Part shown: positions 1-8,131 of the stretch, in pieces | Layout of the letters: the number at the start of each line of letters is the position of its first letter | Numbering within the stretch: the stretch's first letter is position 1 | Assembly: GCA_020723085.1 (NCBI GenBank) | Contig: DYJN01000004.1 | Span: 1-64,000 of the forward strand | Direction: 5' to 3' | Source of the DNA: Arcobacter sp. | GTDB taxonomy: Bacteria; Acidobacteriota; Terriglobia; Bryobacterales; Bryobacteraceae | DNA length: 64,000 nucleotides | Made by a program: the position numbers and the translations under genes | The notes under the pieces: generated by a model | Told to the model about the DNA's origin: nothing | The model's input: only the letters and a program-made list of their open reading frames with translations | Database searches by the model: none

Positions 1-402
1 AGCCGGGAAGTTGACCATGGCTTCGATGACGCGCACGGGCGCGCCGGGGGCGCCGGGATTGGCCCGGCGGCGCTCGTACAGGATGGCGAGAATGGCCATG
101 CGCCGGCCGGCTTCCGTGGTGACAGCGTCATAGAAGCGCCGCGGAGACAACGTGGGCGCCGCCTCCTCTTCCTTGGGCATCAGGGAATCGAAAGCCGCCC
201 GCGTCGCCGGGTTCGAGAGGACTTCGTAGGCCTCTGTGACGGCGTCGTACTTCTGTGGATCCGGCGATGCGCCGTTTCTGGGGTGGTGCTTGGAGGCCAG
301 CGCCGAGTAGGCCTTGTGAATCTCTTCAGACGTGGCCTTGCGCGGCACGCCGAGCACGGCGTAGTGGTCCTGGAATCTCGTCGAGGGCAGGGAAGCGCTC
401 AT
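1..402 (-). CDS. J-domain (DnaJ-like) protein, 3' end cut by the window edge
   Basis: The first 134 codons are visible, starting at ATG 402 and running open to the window edge. Residues 12-75 read as a J-domain: the YAVLGV start of helix I, a helix II ending KHHP, and a helix III ending EAYEVLSNPATRAAFD. J-domains stimulate the ATPase of DnaK/Hsp70 through an invariant His-Pro-Asp. Here the tripeptide is H40-P41-R42, so the aspartate needed for Hsp70 stimulation in known J-proteins is missing. After the domain comes an acidic linker and a helical region (about 87-134) that I do not recognise. It could be a J-like protein that no longer stimulates DnaK. The upstream neighbour is divergent. Confidence 0.75.
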   Translation of the reverse strand, partial: MSASLPSTRFQDHYAVLGVPRKATSEEIHKAYSALASKHHPRNGASPDPQKYDAVTEAYEVLSNPATRAAFDSLMPKEEEAAPTLSPRRFYDAVTTEAGRRMAILAILYERRRANPGAPGAPVRVIEAMVNFPA

Positions 403-462
403 CGGGTCTCCTGGTCGAAAGATCGTCAGAATGAGCGCCGGACTTGAGCCGCCGCGGCGCGA

Positions 463-1905
463 ATGACTAAAGCGTGCGGCGCCGGCTGCCGATGGAGGAG
501 TGTGGCCCGCCCGGCCTTCCTGCTATTCGTGTTTGCCGCCGCCGTGCAGGGTGCGGAGATCAGCCGTCTGGAGACAGGGCTGGCCGTGGCGGCGGACGCC
601 TGTCGCCTCTCCTGTCAGGCTGCGTCGGTGCAGTCGCATGAAGCCCACATTCTGGTGCGGTTCACGGCGCGGGTAAGGGCGGACGAGTCGTTCGCGGTGG
701 AATGGGTCAGCCCGGCGGGGGCGGTCGTGGAGAGCGCCGAGTACAGGAATCTGCCGCCGGGCAAAACCGTGTGCGTGGTGAACGCGCTCCAGATCGGCGG
801 CTTCGTTCCGGCGACACAGCCCGGGCGGTGGCGCGTGCGCGTAGTGTCAGGCGGCCGCGTGGCGGGCGAACGCGAATTCGAGATTCTCGGCAAGGCGACA
901 CCCCTGGCCGTGCGGGTGTCGGCGGTGGGCCCCGGTGGTCTGATCCTCGACACGGTGGGCGCCGAGCCCGATACCACGGTCAACATTGCACGATACCGGG
1001 ACAATGCCGGTTGGGAATACGTGGCGGTGGTGCTCCCCTCGCAGCGGGAGGGCGACCGGCTGCGTGCGGATCCCGGGCCGCTCGCGCCGGGCGAGTATCT
1101 TGTGATTCTGCGCAACCCGAACGGCGACGAAAGCCCGCCGGCGCGCTTCGTCGTGGCTTCCGCGGAGACCTACCGCAAGCCGTTCCCCGAGGGGCAGGCG
1201 TGGCGCGTGACGCAGCGGCCCTATGGCGCCTTCTCGCATTACGGACGGGCGCTCCATGCCTGGGACTTCGCACCCACGGAGGGCCGCTATGTGACGGCCA
1301 TGCGGGGGGGCGTGGTGCTGGCGCGCGATCTCCGGCTGGGCCAGACGCCGAACCGGCGCCTGTTTGGCAACTACATCACCATCGACCACGGCGATGGAAC
1401 CTTCGCTCATTACGCACACCTGAAAACCGGATCCTTCCGCGTGCGCACGGGGCAGCGGGTCGAGGCGGGGCAGATTCTGGCCGAGGCAGGCAACAGCGGC
1501 TATTCTTTCGGCCGTCATGTGCACGTGCACGTTACGAGGGCGCCGCCGATCGCCGCGCCGAGCATCCCATTCCGGTTCCAGGACGGCGCCTCGGGGCCGG
1601 TGGTGGCTTCGGCGGCGCCATCCCGGCGGCGGTGGGAGGGCGCCGCCGCCTTCGCGCAATGGTGGACGCGGCCGATCCGGGTGCCAGGCAACGCCAAGAA
1701 GCTGGCCGTGCGGCTGGAGTACGGCGGTTCCGGCGCCGAACTGGACCTGTGGCTGGTGAGCCCTGAAGGCAGATGGATTCGGGCCGGCGGGGCGAGAGCC
1801 GAAGTGGCCCGCCCGCAGCCGGGCATTTGGCGCGTAGCGGTGCAGAGCGTCCGCGGGGAGGGCTCGTTCCGGGTGGAGCCGGAAATCACACTATCCAGTC
1901 CATGA
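463..1905 (+). CDS. Secreted M23-family (LytM-type) metallopeptidase
   Basis: A 480-residue exported protein with an N-terminal hydrophobic signal segment (about residues 13-31, likely cleavage after VQGAE). Two beta-rich regions (about 35-235) of unknown type follow, then an M23 zinc peptidase domain at about 245-365. Visible metal-site elements are H259/H265 and D268 in the SHYGRALHAWDF stretch, the HYAH segment at 316-319 and the HVHVHV segment at 352-357. The family cleaves peptide cross-links of peptidoglycan or acts as a scaffold for other hydrolases. The C-terminal 100 residues look like a second beta domain of the P/CBM type. No Shine-Dalgarno sequence precedes ATG 463, so the exact start is uncertain. 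Confidence 0.8.
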   Translation: MTKACGAGCRWRSVARPAFLLFVFAAAVQGAEISRLETGLAVAADACRLSCQAASVQSHEAHILVRFTARVRADESFAVEWVSPAGAVVESAEYRNLPPGKTVCVVNALQIGGFVPATQPGRWRVRVVSGGRVAGEREFEILGKATPLAVRVSAVGPGGLILDTVGAEPDTTVNIARYRDNAGWEYVAVVLPSQREGDRLRADPGPLAPGEYLVILRNPNGDESPPARFVVASAETYRKPFPEGQAWRVTQRPYGAFSHYGRALHAWDFAPTEGRYVTAMRGGVVLARDLRLGQTPNRRLFGNYITIDHGDGTFAHYAHLKTGSFRVRTGQRVEAGQILAEAGNSGYSFGRHVHVHVTRAPPIAAPSIPFRFQDGASGPVVASAAPSRRRWEGAAAFAQWWTRPIRVPGNAKKLAVRLEYGGSGAELDLWLVSPEGRWIRAGGARAEVARPQPGIWRVAVQSVRGEGSFRVEPEITLSSP

Positions 1906-1942
1906 TTCGGCCGCGGGGCTATACTTGTAGGCGAGGCCCCAT

Positions 1943-2389
1943 ATGAAGACCTACCTGCGATTCGGCATCCTCGTGGCGGCGGTTCTCGGCACGCTGGCAT
2001 GGCTGGCGGCGAGCGGCATCCGCGAATCGAAGACGTATTACAAGACGATCTCCGAGCTGAAGTCCATGCCGCAATCGGAGGCGGGCAAGCGGGTTCGGGT
2101 GACGGGCGACGTGGTGGCGGGATCCATCCGGCGCGAGGGAACGGCCGTGCATTTCCAGATCTGCGAGAAGGAACGCGGTTCCACGCTGAATGTCGTGTAC
2201 ACGGGGAAAGATCCGCTGCCGGACACCTTCCGCGCCGAGGCGCAGGCGATGGCGGACGGCAAGATGGCCCCGGACGGGACGTTCCACGCCAGTTCGATCG
2301 CCGCCAAATGCCCGTCGAAGTATGAAGCCGCGCCCGGGAAAGCTGCGCCTCAGCCGCTGAACCCCGGCCCCTCGCGGTCCTCTCTGTAG
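1943..2389 (+). CDS. ccmE: CcmE, cysteine-type (CXXXY) periplasmic heme chaperone
   Basis: A 148-residue protein with one N-terminal membrane anchor (about 5-24) and an OB-fold domain, the layout of CcmE, which carries heme from CcmABCD to the CcmF lyase on the periplasmic side. Classical CcmE binds heme covalently through His in HXXXY; here the site reads C123-P-S-K-Y127, the cysteine variant known from Desulfovibrio and some archaea. It is the first gene of the ccm operon, and ccmF follows after about 30 bp. A TATACT hexamer at 1920-1925 could be a -10 element, but I see no convincing -35. The tail after residue 130 is Pro/Ala-rich. Confidence 0.88.
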   Translation: MKTYLRFGILVAAVLGTLAWLAASGIRESKTYYKTISELKSMPQSEAGKRVRVTGDVVAGSIRREGTAVHFQICEKERGSTLNVVYTGKDPLPDTFRAEAQAMADGKMAPDGTFHASSIAAKCPSKYEAAPGKAAPQPLNPGPSRSSL

Positions 2390-2420
2390 TGCGGTCCCAA
2401 TCCACGTTCGGAGCGGAATC

Positions 2421-4436
2421 ATGGAGACTCTCGGCGCATACAGTCTGCTGCTGGCGCTTTGCCTGGCGGCATATGCCCTGCTGGCTTCCGTCATCGGCGG
2501 CTGGAAGAACAAGCCCTTCCTCGTAGAGAGCGCGCGGCGCGCCGTCTACGGCGTATTTCTGACGCTGACGGCGGCATCGGCCATTCTGGTGTACGCGCTG
2601 ATGACGAGCGATTTCCGGTTCGCCTATGTGGCGGAGCGCTCCAACCGCGCCATGCCTGCCTTGTACAAATTCGCCGCGTGGTGGGGCGGGCAGGAGGGGT
2701 CGCTCCTGCTGTGGAGCTGGATGCTGTCGCTGTACTCATCCATCGTCGTCTGGACCAACCGCGCAAAGCACCGGAATCTGATGCCGTGGGTGATGGCCGT
2801 GCTCGCCTTCACGCAGACGTTCTTCTGTCTGCTGAATGTGTTTGTCGAGCCGCCGTTCCAGATGCTGGCGGTGGGGCGCGGCGTGACTTCGGTGCCCGAC
2901 GGCAACGGTCTGAATCCGCTGTTGCAGTACCCGATGATGGCGATTCACCCGCCGGCTCTGTACCTCGGCTTCGTGGGGTTTGTGGTCCCCTTCGCCTTCG
3001 CGTTCGCCTCGCTGCTGAAACGCGAGCCGGGCGAGGGCTGGATCGCCACCACGCGCAGGTGGTCGCTGGTGACGTGGGGCTTTCTCTCCATCGGCATCAT
3101 GCTTGGGCAGGCGTGGGCGTACGCGGTGCTGGGCTGGGGCGGCTACTGGGGATGGGATCCGGTGGAAAACGCTTCGCTGCTGCCCTGGATCACGGGTACG
3201 GCCTTCCTGCATTCGGTGATGATGCAGGAGAAAAAAGGCATGATGAAAGTCTGGAATATGGTGCTGATTTCAGCCACCTATTTCCTCTGCATCTTCGGCA
3301 CTTTTCTCACGCGCAGCGGCATCGTCTCGAGCGTCCACGCCTTCGCGCAGTCCTCGCTGGGTTCCTGGTTCGTGGGCTTCCTGGCCATCAGCATCTCGGT
3401 TACCGTGTTCCTGATCCTGCGGCGCCTGGATTACCTGAAGAGCGAGTCGCACCTGGAAAGCGTGCTGAGCCGCGAGTCGAGCTTCCTGTTCAACAACCTC
3501 CTGCTGCTGGCTTCCTGCTTCGCCGTGCTGTGGGGGACGCTGTTCCCCGTGCTGACGGAGGCGGCGATGGGGGAAAAGATCACCGTGGGCGCGCCGTTTT
3601 TCAACAAGGTGAACATTCCGATCGGGTTGGCGCTGCTGCTGCTCACCGGAGTGGGGCCGCTGATTGCGTGGAGGCGCAGCTCGTGGGAGAGCCTGAAGCG
3701 CGCCTTCCGCTGGCCGGTGCTGGCGATGGGCGTGGCCGTCGCCGCGCTGCTCGCTTTCGGGGTGCGGCATTTCTACGCGCTGGTGAGCCTCGGGCTGTGC
3801 GCCTTTGTCGCCGCGACCGTCGTGATGGAGTTCTACAAAGGGGCGCGGTCCATCGCCGTCCGGAACCAGATGAACATCCTCCGCGCCACCGTTGAGCTGA
3901 CGCACCGCAATACCCGGCGCTATGGCGGCTATCTGGTCCACACGGGCATCGTGCTGATGTTCATCGGCTACACCGGCTCGGCGTTCAACAAAGACACGAC
4001 CGAGGAAGTGAAGATCGGCTCGCATTTCACCATCGGAAGCTACCAGTTGCAGATCAAGGAGGTGACCGACGGTTCGAACCCGAACTATTCCTGGCAGCGC
4101 GCCGTCATCGCCGTGCACTGCAATGGCCGGTATCTGGGCGATCTGAAACCCGAGCGGCGCGTCTATGCAGCCTCGCAGCAGCCTACTTCGGAAGTGGCCA
4201 TCCGCAGGCGGCTCAACGAGGACCTGTATCTGAATTTCGCCAGCATGAGCCAGTCGGACCCGGAGGCGGCCATCATTCAGGCATATGTCTTTCCGCTGGT
4301 GAGCTGGATCTGGATCGGCTTCTACGTGCTGCTGTTCGGCACCGTCGTCTGCCTGATCCCGAGCAAAGTGAAATATGCTTATCCGAAGACGCAGGTGGTG
4401 GGCGTGTATGAACGCCAGGCTGAGCCGGCGCAGTGA
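2421..4436 (+). CDS. ccmF: CcmF, cytochrome c heme lyase subunit
   Basis: A 671-residue polytopic membrane protein of the heme-handling CcmF/CcmC/CcsA superfamily, the usual length for CcmF. It contains the tryptophan-rich WWD motif (WGGYWGWDPVENASLLPW, about residues 238-255), which presents heme at the periplasmic face. Conserved histidines stand in AIHPPALYLG, FLHSVMM, SSVHAFAQS and GGYLVHTG. CcmF takes heme from holo-CcmE and ligates it to CXXCH motifs of apocytochromes. In the classical system it works with CcmH, but no ccmH lies in this operon, as expected for a system with cysteine-type CcmE. Confidence 0.95.
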   Translation: METLGAYSLLLALCLAAYALLASVIGGWKNKPFLVESARRAVYGVFLTLTAASAILVYALMTSDFRFAYVAERSNRAMPALYKFAAWWGGQEGSLLLWSWMLSLYSSIVVWTNRAKHRNLMPWVMAVLAFTQTFFCLLNVFVEPPFQMLAVGRGVTSVPDGNGLNPLLQYPMMAIHPPALYLGFVGFVVPFAFAFASLLKREPGEGWIATTRRWSLVTWGFLSIGIMLGQAWAYAVLGWGGYWGWDPVENASLLPWITGTAFLHSVMMQEKKGMMKVWNMVLISATYFLCIFGTFLTRSGIVSSVHAFAQSSLGSWFVGFLAISISVTVFLILRRLDYLKSESHLESVLSRESSFLFNNLLLLASCFAVLWGTLFPVLTEAAMGEKITVGAPFFNKVNIPIGLALLLLTGVGPLIAWRRSSWESLKRAFRWPVLAMGVAVAALLAFGVRHFYALVSLGLCAFVAATVVMEFYKGARSIAVRNQMNILRATVELTHRNTRRYGGYLVHTGIVLMFIGYTGSAFNKDTTEEVKIGSHFTIGSYQLQIKEVTDGSNPNYSWQRAVIAVHCNGRYLGDLKPERRVYAASQQPTSEVAIRRRLNEDLYLNFASMSQSDPEAAIIQAYVFPLVSWIWIGFYVLLFGTVVCLIPSKVKYAYPKTQVVGVYERQAEPAQ

Positions 4437-4487
4437 CGCCGCGGGCGCGCCGCAAGCGCCCGCGGGTGGAAAGATGGTTCAACCGAG

Positions 4488-4910
4488 ATGATATTGGCAG
4501 TGGCTGTGGCGCTCACCGCGGGTGTGCTGGCCTTTGTGTTTCTTGTCCGTCCGCAGGATCTTCCTCCGGAGGAAGCGCCGCCTCCGTGGGCGCACCTGGA
4601 AGAGCGCCGGGAAGTTCTCTACGACAACCTGCGCGATCTGAATTTTGAGTACGGGCTGGGCAAGCTTTCCGACGGCGACTATGCGAAGGCGAAGGCCAGG
4701 CTGCAAGCGGAGCTGAATAAAGTGAACGCCGAGCTGGAGCGGATGCAGGGGCCGGGTCCGGCCAAATCCGCCAAGCCCGCCGCGGCAAGACAGACGCCGG
4801 CGGCGCGGCCCTCGCCGGGCACGGTGTGCCCGCACTGCGGGGCGAAGTTCGACAAGCCGCTCAAATTCTGCGGCGAGTGCGGCAAGCCGATGGCGGGAGG
4901 CGATGCATGA
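4488..4910 (+). CDS. CcmI-like membrane protein with C-terminal zinc ribbon
   Basis: A 140-residue protein. Residues 2-20 form a membrane segment. Residues 40-85 form a helical stretch with the pattern L-R-D-L-x-F-E-Y-x-x-G-K-L-S-x-x-D-Y, typical of the N-terminal cytoplasmic/anchor part of CcmI (CycH). A Pro/Ala linker leads to a four-cysteine zinc ribbon (CPHCG ... CGECG, about residues 115-133). Typical CcmI instead carries a periplasmic TPR domain that holds apocytochromes. The position between ccmF and ccmA supports a role in cytochrome c maturation. The ribbon's role is unknown. The stop overlaps the next start. Confidence 0.7.
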   Translation: MILAVAVALTAGVLAFVFLVRPQDLPPEEAPPPWAHLEERREVLYDNLRDLNFEYGLGKLSDGDYAKAKARLQAELNKVNAELERMQGPGPAKSAKPAAARQTPAARPSPGTVCPHCGAKFDKPLKFCGECGKPMAGGDA

Positions 4911-5884
4911 GAGGCGCGTGGATATTGGTGCTGGCGGCGCTGCCGGCGCTGGCCGACATCAGCGGAACCGTGATCAACCGCACGACGGGCAAGCCGCAGG
5001 CTGGCGTCTTCGTCCATCTAGCGCAGATGGGGGAGGGCGGGACGGCGCCGGCGGGCAGCGCACGGACGGGCGAAGACGGGCGCTTCGTCATCCGCGCGCA
5101 GGGCGCGGGTTCGCTGCTGTTGCAGGCTGTATACAAAGGCGTGAGCTATTCCCGTCCGGTGGAGGCGGGCGCAGCGAACCTGGAGGTCGAAGTCTTCGAC
5201 GCGGCGCCGCGCGTGCCCGGCGTGCGCGTCACACAGCACATGGTCCTGGTGGAGGGCGACGGCAACGAGTGGGTGGTCAACGAGACGGTTCTGTTCGAAA
5301 ACGGCACCAACGTGACCTGGAACAATCCGCAGCAGGGCACGCTGCAGTTCACGGCGCCGGCGGCAGCCGGCGGCAATGTCCGCGCGCGCGCCACCTCGCC
5401 CGGCAGCGTGCCTGTGGAACGGGAACCGCGGCGCGTGCGGCCGGGCGTGTTCGCGCTGGATTTCCCGGTGAAGCCGGGGGGCGAAACACGGTTCGATATC
5501 AGCTACAAGTTCCCCGCGAAGGAAAACACCGTGCTCGAGGGCCGGATCCTGCACGCGCCCGGGCCGGTGCGGCTGGTGGTTCCGGAAGGCATTCAGGCGG
5601 AAGGAGCGGAGCTGAAGCTTCTGGGGCAGGAGCCCTCGACGCGCGCGGCGGTCTTCGATATCACCGGCAGCAGTTACGAAATCCGCCTTTCCGGCACGGG
5701 CGCGCTGCCGGAGATACCCGCTGCGAGCGAGAGCGAAGAGGACGGCCCGAGGATTGAACGGATCCTGCCGCCGGGCTACGAGCGCTGGTGGAAGATTGCC
5801 CTGGTTCTGCTGGCGGCGTTCCTCGCGCTCAGCTTCTGGGCGCAGTGGATCAAGTCCGGCGCAGCCGGCAAGCGCAGCGCGTGA
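4907..5884 (+). CDS. Membrane-anchored protein with carboxypeptidase-regulatory-like domain, in the ccm operon
   Basis: A 325-residue protein starting at ATG 4907, which overlaps the previous stop. It has a signal peptide (ILVLAALPALAD). A beta-sandwich of the carboxypeptidase-regulatory type follows (about 18-95; begins ISGTVINRTTGKPQAGVFV), then a second beta-rich region and a single membrane helix near 297-315 followed by a basic tail. This places most of the protein in the periplasm. Its start and stop both overlap neighbours inside the ccm operon, so it is co-translated with heme-transport genes. I cannot name a function; a periplasmic accessory of cytochrome assembly is inference from position. 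Confidence 0.7.
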   Translation: MRGAWILVLAALPALADISGTVINRTTGKPQAGVFVHLAQMGEGGTAPAGSARTGEDGRFVIRAQGAGSLLLQAVYKGVSYSRPVEAGAANLEVEVFDAAPRVPGVRVTQHMVLVEGDGNEWVVNETVLFENGTNVTWNNPQQGTLQFTAPAAAGGNVRARATSPGSVPVEREPRRVRPGVFALDFPVKPGGETRFDISYKFPAKENTVLEGRILHAPGPVRLVVPEGIQAEGAELKLLGQEPSTRAAVFDITGSSYEIRLSGTGALPEIPAASESEEDGPRIERILPPGYERWWKIALVLLAAFLALSFWAQWIKSGAAGKRSA

Positions 5885-6582
5885 TGACCGCTCTCGCCGT
5901 CGACAACGTCTGGAAATACTACGGCGACTTTCCCGCTCTGCGCGGATTTTCCTTCGAGGCGCCACAGGGCGCCTGCGTGGCGCTTCTGGGGCGGAACGGC
6001 GCGGGAAAGACGACGCTGCTGCGAATCCTGGCAGGATTGTCGAGGCCGAGCAAGGGAGCGGTGCGCGTGATGGGGCAGGATTGCCTTTCGGCGGAAGTGC
6101 GCCGCATGACCGGGCTGCTGGGCCATGGGATCGGCATCTACGAGGAGCTCTCCGCCTATGAGAACCTGCGGCTGTTCGCCGCGCTGTACGGCCTGCCGGA
6201 CGCGCGCCGCGCGGCGATGGAATGGCTGGAGCGCACCGGTCTTGACCGCGTGCGGGACGGGCTGGTGCGTGAGTTCTCACGCGGGATGAGGCAGCGGCTG
6301 GCGGTGGCGCGGGCGTTCCTGCACAAACCGTCGCTGCTGCTGCTGGACGAGCCGTTTACGGCGCTCGACGACCGCGCGGTTGCCCTGTTGCAGGGACTGC
6401 TGCGCGAATCGCTGGATGCGGGGGCGACGATCGTGATGTCCACTCATCAGCTCCGCGAGGCGCTCGAGCTGGCGACGCACGTGGCGCTGATCGTCCGCGG
6501 CAGGCTCGCGCACGCCGGCGAGCGAACGGCGGAGATGCTCGACGATCCGGGCTACCTGTACCGGACCTACGGAGAAGCCTGA
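5884..6582 (+). CDS. ccmA: CcmA-type heme exporter ATP-binding protein
   Basis: A 232-residue ABC ATPase starting at ATG 5884, which overlaps the preceding stop by one base. Walker A GRNGAGKT is at 36-43, the signature region reads EFSRGMRQRLAVARA, and Walker B is LLLLDEPFTALD, followed by the switch histidine in STHQ. In System I, CcmA with CcmB and CcmC uses ATP hydrolysis to release holo-CcmE from the CcmCD complex. Assignment as CcmA rather than a generic ABC ATPase rests on the position directly before ccmB and ccmC, with an ATGA-type overlap to ccmB. Confidence 0.92.
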   Translation: MTALAVDNVWKYYGDFPALRGFSFEAPQGACVALLGRNGAGKTTLLRILAGLSRPSKGAVRVMGQDCLSAEVRRMTGLLGHGIGIYEELSAYENLRLFAALYGLPDARRAAMEWLERTGLDRVRDGLVREFSRGMRQRLAVARAFLHKPSLLLLDEPFTALDDRAVALLQGLLRESLDAGATIVMSTHQLREALELATHVALIVRGRLAHAGERTAEMLDDPGYLYRTYGEA

Positions 6583-7262
6583 TGCTGTACCTCCGCCAAG
6601 CGTGGACGGTTGCGGCGAAGGATCTCCGCAGCGAACTGCGCACGAAGGAGGCGCTGAACGCCTCGCTGTCGTTCGCGCTCGTGATCCTGCTGCTGTTCAG
6701 CTTCGCCTTCGACCCGACGGCGGAGCTGACGCGGGAGATCAGCGGCGGGCTGCTGTGGCTGGTGTTCGCCTTCGCCGGGGCGCTGCTGCTGAACCGCAGT
6801 TTCGCGCGCGAGCTGGACAACGACTGCCTGGACGTGCTGGTGACGAGCCCCGTGCCCGCCTCGGCGCTGTTTCTGGGGAAAGCTTTGGCCAACTGGCTGC
6901 TGCTGCTGGGCATCGAAGTGGTGTGCCTGCCCGTTTTCGGGGTGTTCTACAACGTGGACTGGACGCGGCAGCCCGCCTGGCTGGCGCTGGTGCTGGCGCT
7001 GGCCACTTGGGGCGTCACGGTGATCGGAACGATGTTTTCCGCGCTGACGGTGAACCTGCGGCTGCGGGAGCTGATGCTGCCGATGCTCGTGTATCCAATG
7101 CTGATCCCGTGCCTGATGGCGGCGATGCAGCTGACCACGGCGCTGGTGGCGGGGCAGGCGCCGGCGGGGGACCAACTCGCCTGGCTGCGGATGCTGGTGG
7201 GATTCGATATCATCTTCACTGCGCTTTCGGTGGCGCTGGTGGAGACGGTGCTGATCGGGTGA
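6582..7262 (+). CDS. ccmB: CcmB, heme exporter permease subunit
   Basis: A 226-residue membrane protein with six predicted hydrophobic segments and the typical CcmB opening (a cytosolic helix ending RSELRTKEALNA, then a long membrane helix). The characteristic LDVLVTSPVPASALFLGKALANW stretch is seen near residues 86-108. CcmB is the permease partner of CcmA in holo-CcmE release. Its ATG overlaps the ccmA stop, and ccmC starts 4 bp after its stop, so the three are translationally coupled. The length matches the family (about 220). Confidence 0.92.
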   Translation: MLYLRQAWTVAAKDLRSELRTKEALNASLSFALVILLLFSFAFDPTAELTREISGGLLWLVFAFAGALLLNRSFARELDNDCLDVLVTSPVPASALFLGKALANWLLLLGIEVVCLPVFGVFYNVDWTRQPAWLALVLALATWGVTVIGTMFSALTVNLRLRELMLPMLVYPMLIPCLMAAMQLTTALVAGQAPAGDQLAWLRMLVGFDIIFTALSVALVETVLIG

Positions 7263-7266
7263 AGGG

Positions 7267-7944
7267 ATGAGAGAAAAGATCCTCTACACGCTGGGCGCGG
7301 CTGCCGTGCTGCTGCTGGCGCGCAACATCTGGGTGATGCTGACCGGGCTGCCCGACGAGGCGTTTCAGGGCGCCATTTTCCGTATCATTTTCTTCCATGT
7401 GCCGGCGGCATTTACCTGTTTTCTGTGCTTTTTCGTGGCGCTGATCGCGTCGATCGGCTACCTGAAAACGGGGCGGATGGACTGGGACGCGCTGGCGGTT
7501 TCGACGACCGAAGCGGGGCTGGCTTTCGGGGCTGCGAATCTGATCAGCGGCATGATCTGGGCGCGCATCATCTGGGGCATCTGGTGGACGTGGGACTGGC
7601 GGCTGACCTCGATGCTGGTCTGCTGGCTGCTCTACGCCGGCTATCTGGTGCTGCGGCGGGCGGTGGAAGAGCCGGCGCAGCGGGCGCGGCTGGCAGCCGT
7701 GCTCTCGATCCTGAGCTTCACGGTGGTGCCGTTCGTGTTCTTTTCGATCAAGTGGTTCCGCACGCAGCACCCGCAGCCGGTGCTGTACGGGGAAGGGAAG
7801 ATGGACGCAGGCTACCGCGCCATGCTGTACGGCAACTGGGTTCCGCTGCTGATGATCGCCGTGATCCTGGTGATGGTGCGGATGGAGCAGGAGAAGCGCC
7901 TGCGCGAGCTGGACGCGCTGCGGCGCGAGGCGCACGCATTCTAG
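7267..7944 (+). CDS. ccmC: CcmC, heme-handling membrane protein
   Basis: A 225-residue protein with six hydrophobic segments and the CcmC form of the WWD motif, WGIWWTWDWRLTS (about residues 99-111). One flanking heme-ligand histidine is in FFHVPAA and the other in the FRTQHPQPVL loop. CcmC loads heme onto CcmE at the periplasmic surface, usually with the small protein CcmD. It follows ccmB by 4 bp and precedes the small CcmD-like gene by 18 bp. The C-terminal tail is charged and helical. Confidence 0.93.
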   Translation: MREKILYTLGAAAVLLLARNIWVMLTGLPDEAFQGAIFRIIFFHVPAAFTCFLCFFVALIASIGYLKTGRMDWDALAVSTTEAGLAFGAANLISGMIWARIIWGIWWTWDWRLTSMLVCWLLYAGYLVLRRAVEEPAQRARLAAVLSILSFTVVPFVFFSIKWFRTQHPQPVLYGEGKMDAGYRAMLYGNWVPLLMIAVILVMVRMEQEKRLRELDALRREAHAF

Positions 7945-7962
7945 CCGGAAAGGAATTCGCTC

Positions 7963-8127
7963 ATGGGTGACGCCGCCGCGAGGAATTTTCAGTATCTGGC
8001 CTACGGGCTCATCGCCGTGTGGGCCATCCTCGCCGTGTATGTATTGACGCTCGCGAGCCGGGAACGCAAGATCGGGCGCGAGATCGAAAGCCTGAAGAGG
8101 ATGATCGAAGACCGGGAAGGGAAGTGA
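7963..8127 (+). CDS. ccmD: CcmD-like small membrane protein
   Basis: A 54-residue protein preceded by GGAAAGGA as ribosome binding site. It has one membrane helix (about 12-31, LAYGLIAVWAILAVYVLTLA) followed by a positively charged amphipathic cytoplasmic tail, RERKIGREIESLKRMIED. This is the size and layout of CcmD, which stabilises the CcmC-CcmE complex, and it stands immediately after ccmC. Sequence conservation of CcmD is poor, so the name rests on size, topology and location. It is the last gene of the ccm operon. Confidence 0.75.
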   Translation: MGDAAARNFQYLAYGLIAVWAILAVYVLTLASRERKIGREIESLKRMIEDREGK

Positions 8128-8131
8128 TGCC

